Source: Clostridia bacterium (lineage in GTDB: Bacteria; Bacillota; Clostridia; Oscillospirales; CAG-272). Taken from it: 64,000 nucleotides of DNA. Under the pieces are notes generated by a model. It ran no database searches and was not told where the DNA came from. It saw only the letters and a program-made list of their open reading frames with translations. The stretch lies in assembly GCA_017456905.1 (NCBI GenBank), contig JAFTIL010000013.1:34207-98206 (forward strand), read 5' to 3'. Both the position numbers and the translations under genes were made by a program. Below, piece after piece: positions 52,861-61,725 of the stretch (positions within the stretch are counted from its first letter, which is position 1; each line of letters begins with the position of its first letter).

Positions 52861-53526
52861 ATGAAACTGCTGATCAACGCCCTCATCAAATTCATAGCGG
52901 GCCTCCTCATGGTCGCCCTTCTGTTATTCCTCCCCGCAGGCACTTTGGCCTATCCCGGGGGGCTTTTGTTCCTTTGTCTGCTCTTTGTTCCCATGTTCAT
53001 GATGGGCATCGTCATGATGATCTGCGCACGCGATCTTCTTGCCAAGCGGTTGGACGTTAAGGAAAAGCAGGGCACCCAAAAGGGCGTGGTGGCCGTTATG
53101 GGTCTGATCTTCCTCGGCGGCTTCATCCTCGCGGGGCTGGACTTCCGGTTCGGCTGGTCCAAAGTCCCCCTCCCCGTGGTCATCGTCGCCTCGGTGCTGT
53201 TTCTCGTGGGCTATGCCCTCTACGCCGAGGTCATGCGGGAGAACGCCTACCTGTCCCGCACCGTCAGGGTGGAGGAGGGGCAAACCGTTATCTCCACAGG
53301 ACTTTACGGCGTGGTACGCCATCCTATGTATATGGCCTCCACGGTTATGTTTTTAGCCCTCCCTCTCGTCCTCGGCTCGTGGTACGCCCTCATCCCCTTC
53401 GCCTTCTACCCCGTCCTCATGATTGTCCGCATCCGTGGGGAAGAGAACCTTCTGACGGCGGAGCTTTCGGGATATGACGAGTATAAGAAAAAAGTCAAGT
53501 ATCGCATGATCCCCTTTATTTGGTAA
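52861..53526 (+). CDS. ICMT/PEMT-family membrane methyltransferase
   Basis: 221 aa with about five helices. The C-terminal SAM-binding pattern of the isoprenylcysteine carboxyl methyltransferase family is clear: GLYGVVRHPMYMAS, IRGEENLLTAELSGYDEYKK and YRMIPFIW at the end. Bacterial members methylate lipids or unknown small molecules; no prenylated protein is known here. RBS AAAAAGGAGG. tatD follows after 32 nt. Confidence 0.88.
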   Translation: MKLLINALIKFIAGLLMVALLLFLPAGTLAYPGGLLFLCLLFVPMFMMGIVMMICARDLLAKRLDVKEKQGTQKGVVAVMGLIFLGGFILAGLDFRFGWSKVPLPVVIVASVLFLVGYALYAEVMRENAYLSRTVRVEEGQTVISTGLYGVVRHPMYMASTVMFLALPLVLGSWYALIPFAFYPVLMIVRIRGEENLLTAELSGYDEYKKKVKYRMIPFIW

Positions 53527-53558
53527 ACGGTGATCTTATCGCTTTGAAAGGAGTCCCT

Positions 53559-54374
53559 ATGCCCACCTATTTCGACACTCACGCCCACTATTTTGACCGC
53601 AAATTTGACACCCTCGACGGAGGTGCCGAGGAGCTTTTGAACAGCCCTGCCTTTCAGTCTGCCGTTTATGGCGTGATCAACGCGGGTACGAATCTCATCA
53701 ACAGCCAAACCGCCGTAGACATGACAGGGAAGTACTCCTTCATGTACGCCGCCGTGGGTATCCATCCCGAGGACGCCCAAGGATTGCCCGACGGCACACC
53801 CATGGATCCCGACACCACCCTTTCTGCGCTATATGATTGGGTCAGCGACGCTGACCGCCGAAAGCGGGACAAGATCGTGGCCATCGGTGAGATCGGTCTG
53901 GACTATCATTGGCAGCCCATGGATAAGGATCTGCAAAAGGTCTTTTTTGAGGGTCAGTTGGACATCGCCCGCCGTGTGGGACTCCCTGTGTTGATCCACG
54001 ACCGCGAAGCCCACGGGGATTGCTTTGAAACCGTACTGAAATATCCCGACGTGCGAGGTGTATTCCATGGTTACAGCGGCTCGGCCGAGATGGCTAGGGA
54101 GCTGGTCAAGCGGGGCTGGTACATCGCTTTCGGCGGGACGGTCACCTTCAAAAACGCCGAGCGGGTCAGGGCTGTGGCGGCGTCGATTCCCTTGGATCAC
54201 CTGCTGGTGGAAACGGATTGCCCCTACATGGCCCCTGTCCCCTTTCGCGGAAAGATCTGTCATTCTGCTATGCTCCCCTATGTGGGCGAGGTGCTGGCAG
54301 AGCTTCACGGGGTTAGCGCGGAGGAGATTTCAAGGGTGACCACCGAAAATGCCAAAAAACTGTTTGATCTATAA
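53559..54374 (+). CDS. TatD-family metal-dependent hydrolase/DNase
   Basis: 271 aa. Metal ligands in order: DTHAHYF, AIGEIGLDYHW, LIHDREAH, GVFHGYSGS and VETDCPYMAPVPFRG. TatD proteins have 3'-5' exonuclease/AP-type activity and roles in DNA repair and fragmentation. The ATG at 53559 follows GAAAGGAG; the reading from 53520 overlaps the previous gene and lacks an RBS. Followed by a strong terminator. Confidence 0.93.
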   Translation: MPTYFDTHAHYFDRKFDTLDGGAEELLNSPAFQSAVYGVINAGTNLINSQTAVDMTGKYSFMYAAVGIHPEDAQGLPDGTPMDPDTTLSALYDWVSDADRRKRDKIVAIGEIGLDYHWQPMDKDLQKVFFEGQLDIARRVGLPVLIHDREAHGDCFETVLKYPDVRGVFHGYSGSAEMARELVKRGWYIAFGGTVTFKNAERVRAVAASIPLDHLLVETDCPYMAPVPFRGKICHSAMLPYVGEVLAELHGVSAEEISRVTTENAKKLFDL

Positions 54375-54376
54375 AG

Positions 54377-54407
54377 AAAAGTCGGCTCACGTGAGCCGAC
54401 TTTTTTT
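54377..54407. terminator. Bidirectional terminator between tatD and the isomerase gene
   Basis: A 14-bp perfect palindrome AAAAGTCGGCTCAC/GTGAGCCGACTTTT with seven T after it and an A-run before it; the genes on both sides converge on it. Confidence 0.92.
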
Positions 54408-54455
54408 CTAAACGGAAAGGAGAGCTTGCCCAAGAAGCTCTACTTTAAATGATTA

Positions 54456-55424
54456 TTATGCCCAACTCATGGTCGTAGGCTTCTCCTCGAAGATGCAAAC
54501 GCCCTTGAGGAACGCCACGGCCTTGGACAGGCCCTCGTCGATGGTCATGATGCTGTCCTCATGCTCGATAGAAAGCACCTTGTCATAACCGCAGAGGCGG
54601 AGGTTGGAGATCATGTCTCTCCAGTAGGTCTCGCCGTTGCCGTAGCCCACGGTGCGGAAGATCCAGGAGCGGTTCAGCTCGTCGGAGTAGTGCTTGGTGT
54701 CCAGCACGCCGTTTGCCGCGGTGTTGTACTTGTCGATCTTGGTGTCCTTGGCGTGGACGTGGTAGATGGCCCCCTTCAGCTCGCGGATGGCGGCCACGGG
54801 ATCCATGCCCTGCCAGACCAGGTGAGAGGGATCGAAGTTGGCGCCGATCACGGGACCGACGGCCTCGCGGAGGCGGAGCAGGGTCGCGGGGTTGTAGACG
54901 CAGAAGCCGGGGTGCATCTCAAAGGCGATGTGGGGGACGTTGTGAGCCAGAGCGAAGGCACCTGCTTCCTTCCAGTAGGGAATGACCTTTTCGTTCCATT
55001 GCCAATCAAGGATAGCGAGGAAATCCTCGGGCCAGGGGCAGGTGACCCAGTTGGGGTACTTGGCACCCTCGTGATCGCCGGGACAGCCGGAGAAGGTAAT
55101 AACGGTATCCACGCCCATCTTTTCGGCCAGCAGGATAGCATTGCGGAAGTCCTTGTCGAACTGGTCGGCGATAGCCTTATCGGGGTGCAGGGCGTTGCCG
55201 TGGCAGGCCAGCGCGCAGACCTCTACGTCGTACTTCTTGAGAGTGGCGATGAACTCGTCGTACTTGGCGTCATCGGCCAGCAGCTCGGCGGGGTTGCAAT
55301 GAGCCTTGCCGGGGTAACCGCCTGCGCCCAGCTCTACGGTGTGAACGCCCAGACCGGTGAGGATCTGCAAGGTTTCGTCTAAAGATTTAGAACCGTACAG
55401 GTTTGCTAAAACACTCAGTTTCAT
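54456..55424 (-). CDS. Sugar phosphate isomerase/epimerase (AP endonuclease 2-type TIM barrel)
   Basis: 322 aa. Metal ligands typical of the xylose-isomerase-like group appear in order: Glu in IAFEMHPGF, Asp in GANFDPSHL, His in YHVHAKDTK and Glu in LSIEHED. ACHGNALHPD is also a family feature. ATG at 55424 after GAAAGGAA; the reading from 55511 goes into the repeat. With the upstream Gfo/Idh/MocA dehydrogenase it makes a common pair for catabolism of inositol, sugar acids or modified sugars. Exact substrate unknown. Confidence 0.9.
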   Translation of the reverse strand: MKLSVLANLYGSKSLDETLQILTGLGVHTVELGAGGYPGKAHCNPAELLADDAKYDEFIATLKKYDVEVCALACHGNALHPDKAIADQFDKDFRNAILLAEKMGVDTVITFSGCPGDHEGAKYPNWVTCPWPEDFLAILDWQWNEKVIPYWKEAGAFALAHNVPHIAFEMHPGFCVYNPATLLRLREAVGPVIGANFDPSHLVWQGMDPVAAIRELKGAIYHVHAKDTKIDKYNTAANGVLDTKHYSDELNRSWIFRTVGYGNGETYWRDMISNLRLCGYDKVLSIEHEDSIMTIDEGLSKAVAFLKGVCIFEEKPTTMSWA

Positions 55425-55439
55425 AGTGGTAATATTCCT

Positions 55440-55636
55440 TTCAGTAGTTGTCAAGGCTCTCCCTCTGGGTAGCGAAGCGGCGACACGGAAGTGAATGGAT
55501 GCCGGTGGCATCCAGAGCCGTGGCGTGCCCGAGCCTCAGCGAGAAAGCTCCCGCCGCAGGCGGGTGAGAGGGGAACGCCCTCTCTGTCACGCCCGTGCGG
55601 GCGTGACACCTCCCCCTCCGGGGGAGGCTTACAGTA
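55440..55636. repeat. GC-rich repeat-like spacer between the two minus-strand catabolic genes
   Basis: About 200 bases without a gene, unusually GC-rich, with several perfect hairpins: GGATGCC/GGCATCC at 55497-55513, GTCACGCCCG/CGGGCGTGAC at 55587-55607, and CCTCCCCC/GGGGGAGG at 55611-55629. Its look is of a dispersed non-coding element inserted between operon genes; only one copy is in this window. Confidence 0.5.
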
Positions 55637-56728
55637 TCAGTCGAAGTAGTAGGGCTGACCCGTCTTGGCGGACTCGTAGATGCCCTCCAGAATACGGGTG
55701 ACGGTGTAGGCCTGCTCGGGGAGGACGCAGGGGTCAGTGTCGGTGACCACGGCGTTGATCCATTGAGCTGCTTCCATGACCGAGGGATCGGCATTGTTCA
55801 CACCCTCATAGAAGGCCGCGCCCTGAGGATTGAGGGTGGGGCGAAGGACGTACTGGCTGTTGTTGCGGATGCCGTTGATGCGTACGCCGTCGTAGAGGTC
55901 GGCGCCGGCCTTGGTGCCGCAGATGCAGGTGGTTGCCTCACGGACGTCCAGCATATTGATGGCCCAGGAGGATTCCAGGTTGATGGTGGCGCCGTTCTCC
56001 ATGACGATGAAGCCAAAGGCGGAATCCTCCACCGTGAACTTCTCGGGATCCCAGTTACCCCAGGCGTTACCCTGGTTGGTGTCCTTGTTGAGCTTGTGGT
56101 AGGAGGTGCCCACGCAGTACTTGGGCTTATAGTTGTCCATGAGCCACAGGGTCAGATCTAGGGAGTGAGTACCGATATCGATCAGAGGACCGCCGCCCTG
56201 CTCATATTCGTTGAGGAAAACGCCCCATGTAGGAACAGCTCTGCGACGAAGGGCGGTAGCCTTGGCGTAATAGATCTCACCGAAGGTGCCGTCCAGAGCC
56301 TCCTGCTTGAGGTACTGGGCACCGGCGGCCTGGCGGGACTGATAGCCGATGGTCAGCTTCTTGCCGCTGCGCTTTTGAGCATCCAACATCTTTCTGGCCT
56401 CGGCGGAGTTGATGGCCATGGGCTTCTCGCACATGACGTGCTTGCCCGCGTCCAGCGCGTCTACGGTGATGAAGCTGTGGGAACGGTTGGGGGTGCAGAC
56501 GTGAACTACCTCAATGGACTCGTCAGCCAGAAGATCCTTGTAGTTTTCGTAGACCTTAGCGTCGGGAGTGCCGTACTTGGCCTTGGCGGTCTCAGCACGT
56601 TCTACGATGATGTCACAGAAGGCCACCATTTCCACGTTGGGAAGCTGTTTCAAAGAGGGCATATGCTTACCGTTGGCGATACCGCCGCAGCCGATGATAC
56701 CGACCTTTACGATTCTTTTTTCTGCCAT
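55637..56728 (-). CDS. Gfo/Idh/MocA-family oxidoreductase
   Basis: 363 aa. NAD(P)-binding start VKVGIIGCGGIANGKHMPSL, VHVCTPNRSHSFI, catalytic-region HVMCEKPMA, and GGGPLIDIGTHSLDL with the C-terminal substrate domain. It oxidises or epimerises a sugar or inositol type substrate, most likely feeding the isomerase gene downstream. The ATG at 56728 follows AAAGGAG. It has its own promoter, divergent from the S24 regulator 470 bp away. Confidence 0.92.
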   Translation of the reverse strand: MAEKRIVKVGIIGCGGIANGKHMPSLKQLPNVEMVAFCDIIVERAETAKAKYGTPDAKVYENYKDLLADESIEVVHVCTPNRSHSFITVDALDAGKHVMCEKPMAINSAEARKMLDAQKRSGKKLTIGYQSRQAAGAQYLKQEALDGTFGEIYYAKATALRRRAVPTWGVFLNEYEQGGGPLIDIGTHSLDLTLWLMDNYKPKYCVGTSYHKLNKDTNQGNAWGNWDPEKFTVEDSAFGFIVMENGATINLESSWAINMLDVREATTCICGTKAGADLYDGVRINGIRNNSQYVLRPTLNPQGAAFYEGVNNADPSVMEAAQWINAVVTDTDPCVLPEQAYTVTRILEGIYESAKTGQPYYFD

Positions 56729-56784
56729 GTTTCTGTTCTCCTTTTTCTTGAACATAATGCAACCGCAATGCGGCTATTACCCAC

Positions 56785-56813
56785 ATTTTACAGCATTTCC
56801 GGGGGTTTTTCAA
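56785..56813 (-). promoter_or_regulatory. Promoter for the Gfo/Idh/MocA-isomerase pair
   Basis: Minus strand: -35 TTGAAA, 17-bp spacer, -10 TAAAAT, about 50 bp before the ATG. Confidence 0.7.
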
Positions 56814-57121
56814 TGGGTTTATGCGGTTTTTTTGAAGTTTGTCGGGTTGCACAAAACGGGGATGGGGGTTTTGGGCGAAATGGCGGTTGACTTGGGGAGC
56901 ATTAAAAAGCCATACTGTATATAATGAAAAGACGCTTAGGCTACTCCGCCCCTATGAAGGGATTTCCTCAATGGCTTTTTAAACCTTTGAAATTCCTGGC
57001 TTCATACAACCGAGCGTTTAGCTTTAGCATCGGGAGGTTCTGTAAAAGATGCGTGCGGTAAAATGACGCAAAAGTCAAGACGAAAAAGAATCAAAAATCG
57101 GAATAAATTTTCAAAAACCTC
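56814..57121. other. Non-coding divergent region with a long inverted repeat
   Basis: About 310 bases, no gene seen. TTAAAAAGCCAT (56902-56913) and ATGGCTTTTTAA (56971-56982) are perfect inverted repeats 57 bp apart. A TATAAT at 56920-56925 lies just inside the left arm, but no matching -35 was found at normal spacing. The arms could form a stem in RNA or be binding sites. The rest shows nothing recognisable. Confidence 0.45.
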
Positions 57122-57150
57122 TTTACAAATTGTGAAAAATATGCTATAAT
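57122..57150 (+). promoter_or_regulatory. Promoter for the S24 regulator
   Basis: -35 TTTACA, 17-bp spacer, -10 TATAAT, about 50 bp before the ATG. Confidence 0.75.
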
Positions 57151-57199
57151 AGTTCCAAATAAAGAACAGAGGCGGTCTTGCCTTTGTGCGGAGGTGCTC

Positions 57200-58219
57200 A
57201 TGGTGCAGGAAACCTATTTAGATCGGATCAAAAAGATCAAAAGTGAGCGGAAGATCACAAATGAAAAGCTGTCGGAAATGACGGGCATTCCCCTGGGAAC
57301 CCTGTCCAAGCTTTTGGCGGGTATCAGCGATTCTCCCAAACTGGTCAATATGGTGGCGATCTGCCGTGCGCTGGAATGTTCTCTTGACTATCTAATGACG
57401 GGTGAGCCAGAGAACACCAATAACTATACCCTGTCTCCCGAGGAAATGACCCTGGTGGAAAATTATCGTTTGTTAGATGCATACGGTCGTTCTCTTGCGG
57501 CTATGGTCGTTGAAAAGGAGCGAGACAGGGCTTCCCGCCAGGCCGCCGAGGAGGCAATTTTGCTCCGCGATCTGGCAGAGCAGAAGAATGCTACCCGCCG
57601 TCCCAAGAGCCGCCGTTCCACTGCTGCCGACGAATCCGCCGAGGCGGCAGAGCGTGTGGTGGCCGCCGCCGTGAAGCAGAGCGAGGCTTATCGTTATCAT
57701 TTCGACGGAATGCAGGCCCCCGTGGTTTTGGAAACTCCTCCGGCTGTAGCCCAGGTGCAGGCGCCTGTGGCTTCGGCTCCTGTGGCTGCCACACCTGTTT
57801 CGTCCGCTGAGAGCCGTGTGATCCGAGGCTCGATGCCTGCGGGTCTGGGCCGCCGTCGCATCTCCCTCTACGATCTCCCTGTATCTGCGGGTGTGGGTGA
57901 GTTCTTGTCCGAGAGCACAGGTACCGAGATCTTCATACCCGATGCCCCCAAGACCAAGGAGGCGGATTACGCCCTGCGGATCGCGGGCGACAGCATGGAG
58001 CCCAAATATCATTCGGGCGACGTGCTCCTGGTGGAAAACTGCGATTTCGTGGAAGAAGGGGAGCTGGGCATTTTCGTGCTGGACGGCTCCGGTTATTTCA
58101 AGAAATACGGTGGTGACCGTCTGATCTCCCTCAATACGGCGTATGCCCCCATCATGCTCAAGGATTTTGAACAGGTGGTTTGCTGCGGCCGCGTGGTGGG
58201 TAAGCTGAAGAGAAAATGA
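57200..58219 (+). CDS. XRE/S24 (LexA/CI-like) regulator with a long linker
   Basis: 339 aa. Residues 1-70: HTH (YLDRIKKIKSERKITNEKLS, MTGIPLGTLSKLLAGIS). About 85-215: a helical then Ala/Pro/Val-rich linker (VVLETPPAVAQVQAPVASAP). About 220-339: an S24 peptidase domain, with LPVSAGVGEFL (possible Ala-Gly cleavage bond), Ser in AGDSMEPKYHSGD near 263 and Lys in GYFKKYGG near 300. All parts for RecA-stimulated self-cleavage are there, as in LexA and phage CI. The ATG is 5 nt from GGAGG; a GTG six bases earlier lies in that site. No phage genes are nearby, so a damage- or stress-responsive chromosomal regulator is likelier than a prophage repressor. Confidence 0.9.
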   Translation: MVQETYLDRIKKIKSERKITNEKLSEMTGIPLGTLSKLLAGISDSPKLVNMVAICRALECSLDYLMTGEPENTNNYTLSPEEMTLVENYRLLDAYGRSLAAMVVEKERDRASRQAAEEAILLRDLAEQKNATRRPKSRRSTAADESAEAAERVVAAAVKQSEAYRYHFDGMQAPVVLETPPAVAQVQAPVASAPVAATPVSSAESRVIRGSMPAGLGRRRISLYDLPVSAGVGEFLSESTGTEIFIPDAPKTKEADYALRIAGDSMEPKYHSGDVLLVENCDFVEEGELGIFVLDGSGYFKKYGGDRLISLNTAYAPIMLKDFEQVVCCGRVVGKLKRK

Positions 58220-58228
58220 TGATAATGT

Positions 58229-58261
58229 GAAACGGCAGGCTCAAAGAGAGCCTGCCGTTTC
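58229..58261. terminator. Hairpin terminator shared by convergent genes
   Basis: A 14-bp perfect stem GAAACGGCAGGCTC/GAGCCTGCCGTTTC, 5-nt loop. The stop codon of the minus-strand lipoprotein is inside it. T-runs are short on both sides. Confidence 0.75.
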
Positions 58262-59185
58262 AGATTCAGGATAAAGCGCTTTGGCGTATACCGTCAGATC
58301 TTCTAAAGTATTGAGATCTTCTTCTGTTGCGAGCTGTGTGCAGGCGCGGTCCAGATAGAGTGCGGTATAATCGTCGGGATAATAAAACTCCACGTAATCC
58401 TCCTTGGGAAGAGTCACGGAATACGCAGCTTCGTAAGAAGTGTCGGGGTCTAAAATGATGGTGAAGGTACGGGTATCTGAGGGATCGGATATATGCTGCA
58501 TCAAGGAATGGAGCTCATCGGGGGTTGCCACGTTGGCCTTCATGCGGCTTTCCATCGTATCGTATGAACCATCCGTAAATTTGTACGTTGTGGTTGATTC
58601 AAGTATGACGTAGGTTTCTGCATCCAGCACGTATGCTATCATCACAGAGGAGAGATCTTCTATATCGTTATACACGTCATCAATATACTCCGCGGGCACA
58701 AAGGTATTCACATAGAGCTTTCCGTCCCGTAGGGTGGCCCGCATCACAGTCTCCCACAGCGCGTCGTGATCGTCTAACGCAAGCCAACGGCTCCAGGAAA
58801 TGTCAGGCGTAATACCTGCGTACAAGACTTGACCGTAATAACCACTATCGTAATATATACAATCTGTTTCGGTGAAAACGGCGCAATAATCTTCATTATC
58901 CATTTCAAATATTGTATCTCTGTCCACATAATAGTCGAAAACGTAGCCGTCGCTATATGTATAGGTGATGCTGAAGCTGTTATAGATTTCACGGAGTTTG
59001 GCCGTGCTGTTGGCATGAACGATCTCGGCCATGGTGATGCTCGGTGACTGTTCTGCCTCGTTGGGATCGCGGCTTTCGGTTTTCGTCTCGGTATTTTCCT
59101 CGGTATTCATAAAGGCCGGGTCACACCCCGAAAGACAAGGAAGCAAGAGGCAAATTGTCAGTATAAAGCAGAGCCATTTTTTCAT
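58241..59185 (-). CDS. Lipoprotein, function unknown
   Basis: 314 aa. Signal peptide with lipobox LSGC (Cys near residue 21), an acidic Thr/Glu linker, then a mixed domain with many Tyr and Asp (YTYSDGYVFDYYVDRDTIFE, FTETDCIYYDSGYYGQVLYA). The C-terminal half (TFTIILDPDTSYEAAYSVTL, VEFYYPDDYTALYLDRACTQ) reads like an LolA/LppX-type or DUF-class lipoprotein fold, but I cannot assign one. RBS AAAGGAGG. It is a single gene with its own promoter. Confidence 0.8.
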   Translation of the reverse strand: MKKWLCFILTICLLLPCLSGCDPAFMNTEENTETKTESRDPNEAEQSPSITMAEIVHANSTAKLREIYNSFSITYTYSDGYVFDYYVDRDTIFEMDNEDYCAVFTETDCIYYDSGYYGQVLYAGITPDISWSRWLALDDHDALWETVMRATLRDGKLYVNTFVPAEYIDDVYNDIEDLSSVMIAYVLDAETYVILESTTTYKFTDGSYDTMESRMKANVATPDELHSLMQHISDPSDTRTFTIILDPDTSYEAAYSVTLPKEDYVEFYYPDDYTALYLDRACTQLATEEDLNTLEDLTVYAKALYPESETAGSL

Positions 59186-59214
59186 GACGGGTCCTCCTTT
59201 ATGGTGTTAGAACC

Positions 59215-59243
59215 ATTATACCATACCGCGCAACTCGTGTCAA
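59215..59243 (-). promoter_or_regulatory. Promoter for the lipoprotein gene
   Basis: Minus strand: -35 TTGACA, 17-bp spacer, -10 TATAAT (30 bp before the ATG). Confidence 0.88.
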
Positions 59244-59290
59244 GTACATGAAATTTTGCTTGCCTGCCACAACTTTTTTTGACTTCACTG

Positions 59291-59319
59291 TAGACAAGAC
59301 GGAAAATATGTGATATAAT
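59291..59319 (+). promoter_or_regulatory. Promoter for the MBL-fold hydrolase gene
   Basis: -35 TAGACA, 17-bp spacer, -10 TATAAT, about 33 bp before the ATG. It diverges from the lipoprotein promoter with 47 bp between them. Confidence 0.7.
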
Positions 59320-59352
59320 ATAAGATGTATTTCTATGATCGAGAGGTAATTT

Positions 59353-59997
59353 ATGGAGATCATCAATCTTTTCCCCGGTTCCTTTGCCTCCAACTGTTAT
59401 CTTCTGAGGCAGGGAGGACAAGCCTTTATCATTGACCCCAGTGCCGCTGCCGCGTCGATCATGAAACGGCTTCACGAAGAGAATCTGATTCCCGCAGGCA
59501 TTCTGCTCACCCACGGTCACTTTGACCACATCCTCTCGGTGGACACTTTGCGCGCCGCCGCAAAGGAGGAAGGGTATGACTTGAAGGTATATATCCACGA
59601 GGGTGACGCACCCATGCTCACCGACGGAGAAAAGAACGGTTTTTCCTTCTTTTTTGGCCAAGACAGGGTCTACGCCCCCGCCGACATTCTGCTCAAGGAC
59701 GGAGACGAATTGCCCCTGAGCGGAGGCAAGATCAAGGTGGTCCATACTCCCGGACACTCTCCCGGATCGGTGTGCTATCTCTGTGTCGAGCCCACGGGCA
59801 ACGCCCGTATCCTCGTCACCGGAGATACCCTCTTTGCCGACAATATCGGCCGTTGGGATCTCTGGGGTGGTAGCAGGGAAGTGCTGTTCCGCTCTCTGGG
59901 GCTACTCCGCACCCTGGACGGCAAGCTCACCATCTATCCCGGTCACGGTGACAGCGCAAGGCTGTCTCAAGCTTTGGACAACGTGATGTATTTTTAA
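59353..59997 (+). CDS. Metallo-beta-lactamase-fold hydrolase, glyoxalase-II-like
   Basis: 214 aa, cytoplasmic. THGHFDHILSV near residue 53 gives the HxHxDH metal motif; then VVHTPGHSPGSVCYL, VTGDTLFADNIGRWDL and YPGHGD. This is the standard short hydroxyacylglutathione-hydrolase-like form seen in Firmicutes (YcbL/YqgX type). Physiological substrate unknown. gltX starts 45 nt later and could share its transcript. Confidence 0.92.
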   Translation: MEIINLFPGSFASNCYLLRQGGQAFIIDPSAAAASIMKRLHEENLIPAGILLTHGHFDHILSVDTLRAAAKEEGYDLKVYIHEGDAPMLTDGEKNGFSFFFGQDRVYAPADILLKDGDELPLSGGKIKVVHTPGHSPGSVCYLCVEPTGNARILVTGDTLFADNIGRWDLWGGSREVLFRSLGLLRTLDGKLTIYPGHGDSARLSQALDNVMYF

Positions 59998-60042
59998 AAG
60001 AATAGCCTACGCATTAACTTACCGAAAGGATGACGATACAAG

Positions 60043-61725
60043 ATGAATTTAGATTATCAAAAATTAGCTGATCTTCTGTTTCCCAACGTGACGAAAACGC
60101 CCGAGGACATGGAGGCCGCCTATCCTGCAAGAAAACTTCCCGAAGGTGCCAAGGTCACCCGTTTTGCGCCCAGCCCCACGGGTTTTGTCCACTTTGGCGG
60201 ATTATTCCCCGTTATGGTCGGCGAGCGTCTGGCCCATCAGTCGGGCGGTGTGTTCTATCTTCGCATTGAGGACACCGACGCCAAGCGAGAGGTTCCCGGT
60301 GCTGCCGAGGGTCTCATCACCACCCTGGAGCATTACGGCATCCACTTTGACGAGGGAGCCATCCTGGGCCCCGACGGCAAGGTGCAGGATACGGGCATTT
60401 ACGGCCCCTACAAGCAGAGCCTCCGCGCCCCCATCTACCACGTCTATGCCAAAAAGCTGGTGGCCGAGGGCAAGGCTTATCCCGTTTTCTCCACCGAAGA
60501 AGAGTTGGAGGCCTTGAAGCAGGCTGACAAGAAAGCCGAGATCAAAAACGTGGACTGGGAGGCCGAGGCCGCCGCGAGACGGGCTGAGATGCTGTCCCAC
60601 AGAGAATTCACTATGCAGGATGTGGAGGCCAATCTGGCCGCAGGCAACCCCTGGGTGCTCCGCCTGCTGTCCGACGGTGACGGCGAAAAGAAGATCGCCT
60701 TTCAGGACCTTGTGAGAGGCAAGCTGGAAATGCCTGTCAACGATGAGGATTTCGTCCTGCTCAAGTCCGACGGCATCCCCACCTACCACTTTGCTCACGC
60801 AGTAGACGATCACCTCATGGGGACCAATTTGGTCATCCGCGGTGAGGAATGGCTGCCCTCTCTGCCCAAGCATCTGCAGCTGTTCTATTACCTTGGCTTC
60901 AAGGCGCCCAAGTATATGCACATTTCCCAGATCATGCGTCTGGATGAGAACGGCAACAAGAAGAAGCTCTCCAAGCGTGACATGGGGGCTAACCTGGATG
61001 ACTACGCCCGCATGGGCTATGCTCCCGAGGCGGTGGCTGAGTACGTCCTGACCCTGCTCAACTCCAACTACGAGGAGTGGAGAGCAGCCAATCCCGAGGC
61101 TCACTACACCGCTTTCCCCTTCAATATTAAGAAGATGTCCGCGTCGGGCTGTCTCTTTGATTTCCAAAAGCTTACCGACGTGTCCAAGAACGTATTGTCC
61201 CGCATGACCGCCGAGCAGGTCTACGACGGTGTGGTTGGTTGGGCTGCTGAGTTCGATCCCGAGCTGGCTGCTTTGCTGACCGCTGATCCCGACTATGCCA
61301 AGGCCATCTTTGCCATTGGCCGCGGCGGCAAGAAGCCCAGAAAGGACTTTGCCACCTGGACCGACGTACGTCCTTATCTGGATTTCTTCTATGATGATCT
61401 CTTCGCTGTCAAGGATAGCCTTCCCGAGGGTACAGATATGGCTGACGTGAAGGCTACCATCACCGCTTTCAAGGCTACCTACGATCCTGCCGATGAAATG
61501 ACCGTTTGGTTTGACAAGGTCAAGGCCATTGCCACGGATTTGGGCTATGCCGCCGATATGAAGGCCTATAAGGCTGACCCCACCGCCTTCAAGGGTAGCG
61601 TGGCCGATATCTCTTCTTTCCTCCGCGTGGCGGTCACGGGTAAGCTCAACGCTCCCGACCTCTACACCGTCATGAAGCTTCTGGGCAAGGATCGCGTCTT
61701 CGCAAGACTGGATGTGTTTAACTAA
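60043..61725 (+). CDS. gltX: Glutamyl-tRNA synthetase
   Basis: 560 aa, somewhat longer than the usual 480-500. Class I motifs: FAPSPTGFVHFGGL (HIGH replaced by HFGG) near residue 50, YLRIEDTD, and KKLSKRD (KMSKS) near 308. The C-terminal helical anticodon domain has extra length (about 400-560). A glnS gene follows directly, so this enzyme need not mischarge tRNA-Gln. RBS GAAAGGATG. Confidence 0.95.
   Translation: MNLDYQKLADLLFPNVTKTPEDMEAAYPARKLPEGAKVTRFAPSPTGFVHFGGLFPVMVGERLAHQSGGVFYLRIEDTDAKREVPGAAEGLITTLEHYGIHFDEGAILGPDGKVQDTGIYGPYKQSLRAPIYHVYAKKLVAEGKAYPVFSTEEELEALKQADKKAEIKNVDWEAEAAARRAEMLSHREFTMQDVEANLAAGNPWVLRLLSDGDGEKKIAFQDLVRGKLEMPVNDEDFVLLKSDGIPTYHFAHAVDDHLMGTNLVIRGEEWLPSLPKHLQLFYYLGFKAPKYMHISQIMRLDENGNKKKLSKRDMGANLDDYARMGYAPEAVAEYVLTLLNSNYEEWRAANPEAHYTAFPFNIKKMSASGCLFDFQKLTDVSKNVLSRMTAEQVYDGVVGWAAEFDPELAALLTADPDYAKAIFAIGRGGKKPRKDFATWTDVRPYLDFFYDDLFAVKDSLPEGTDMADVKATITAFKATYDPADEMTVWFDKVKAIATDLGYAADMKAYKADPTAFKGSVADISSFLRVAVTGKLNAPDLYTVMKLLGKDRVFARLDVFN

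Noticed and set aside
57200-58219. Possible prophage repressor marking an integrated phage
   Set aside because: No integrase, structural or lysis gene, no attachment-site repeats, and housekeeping genes continue on both sides.
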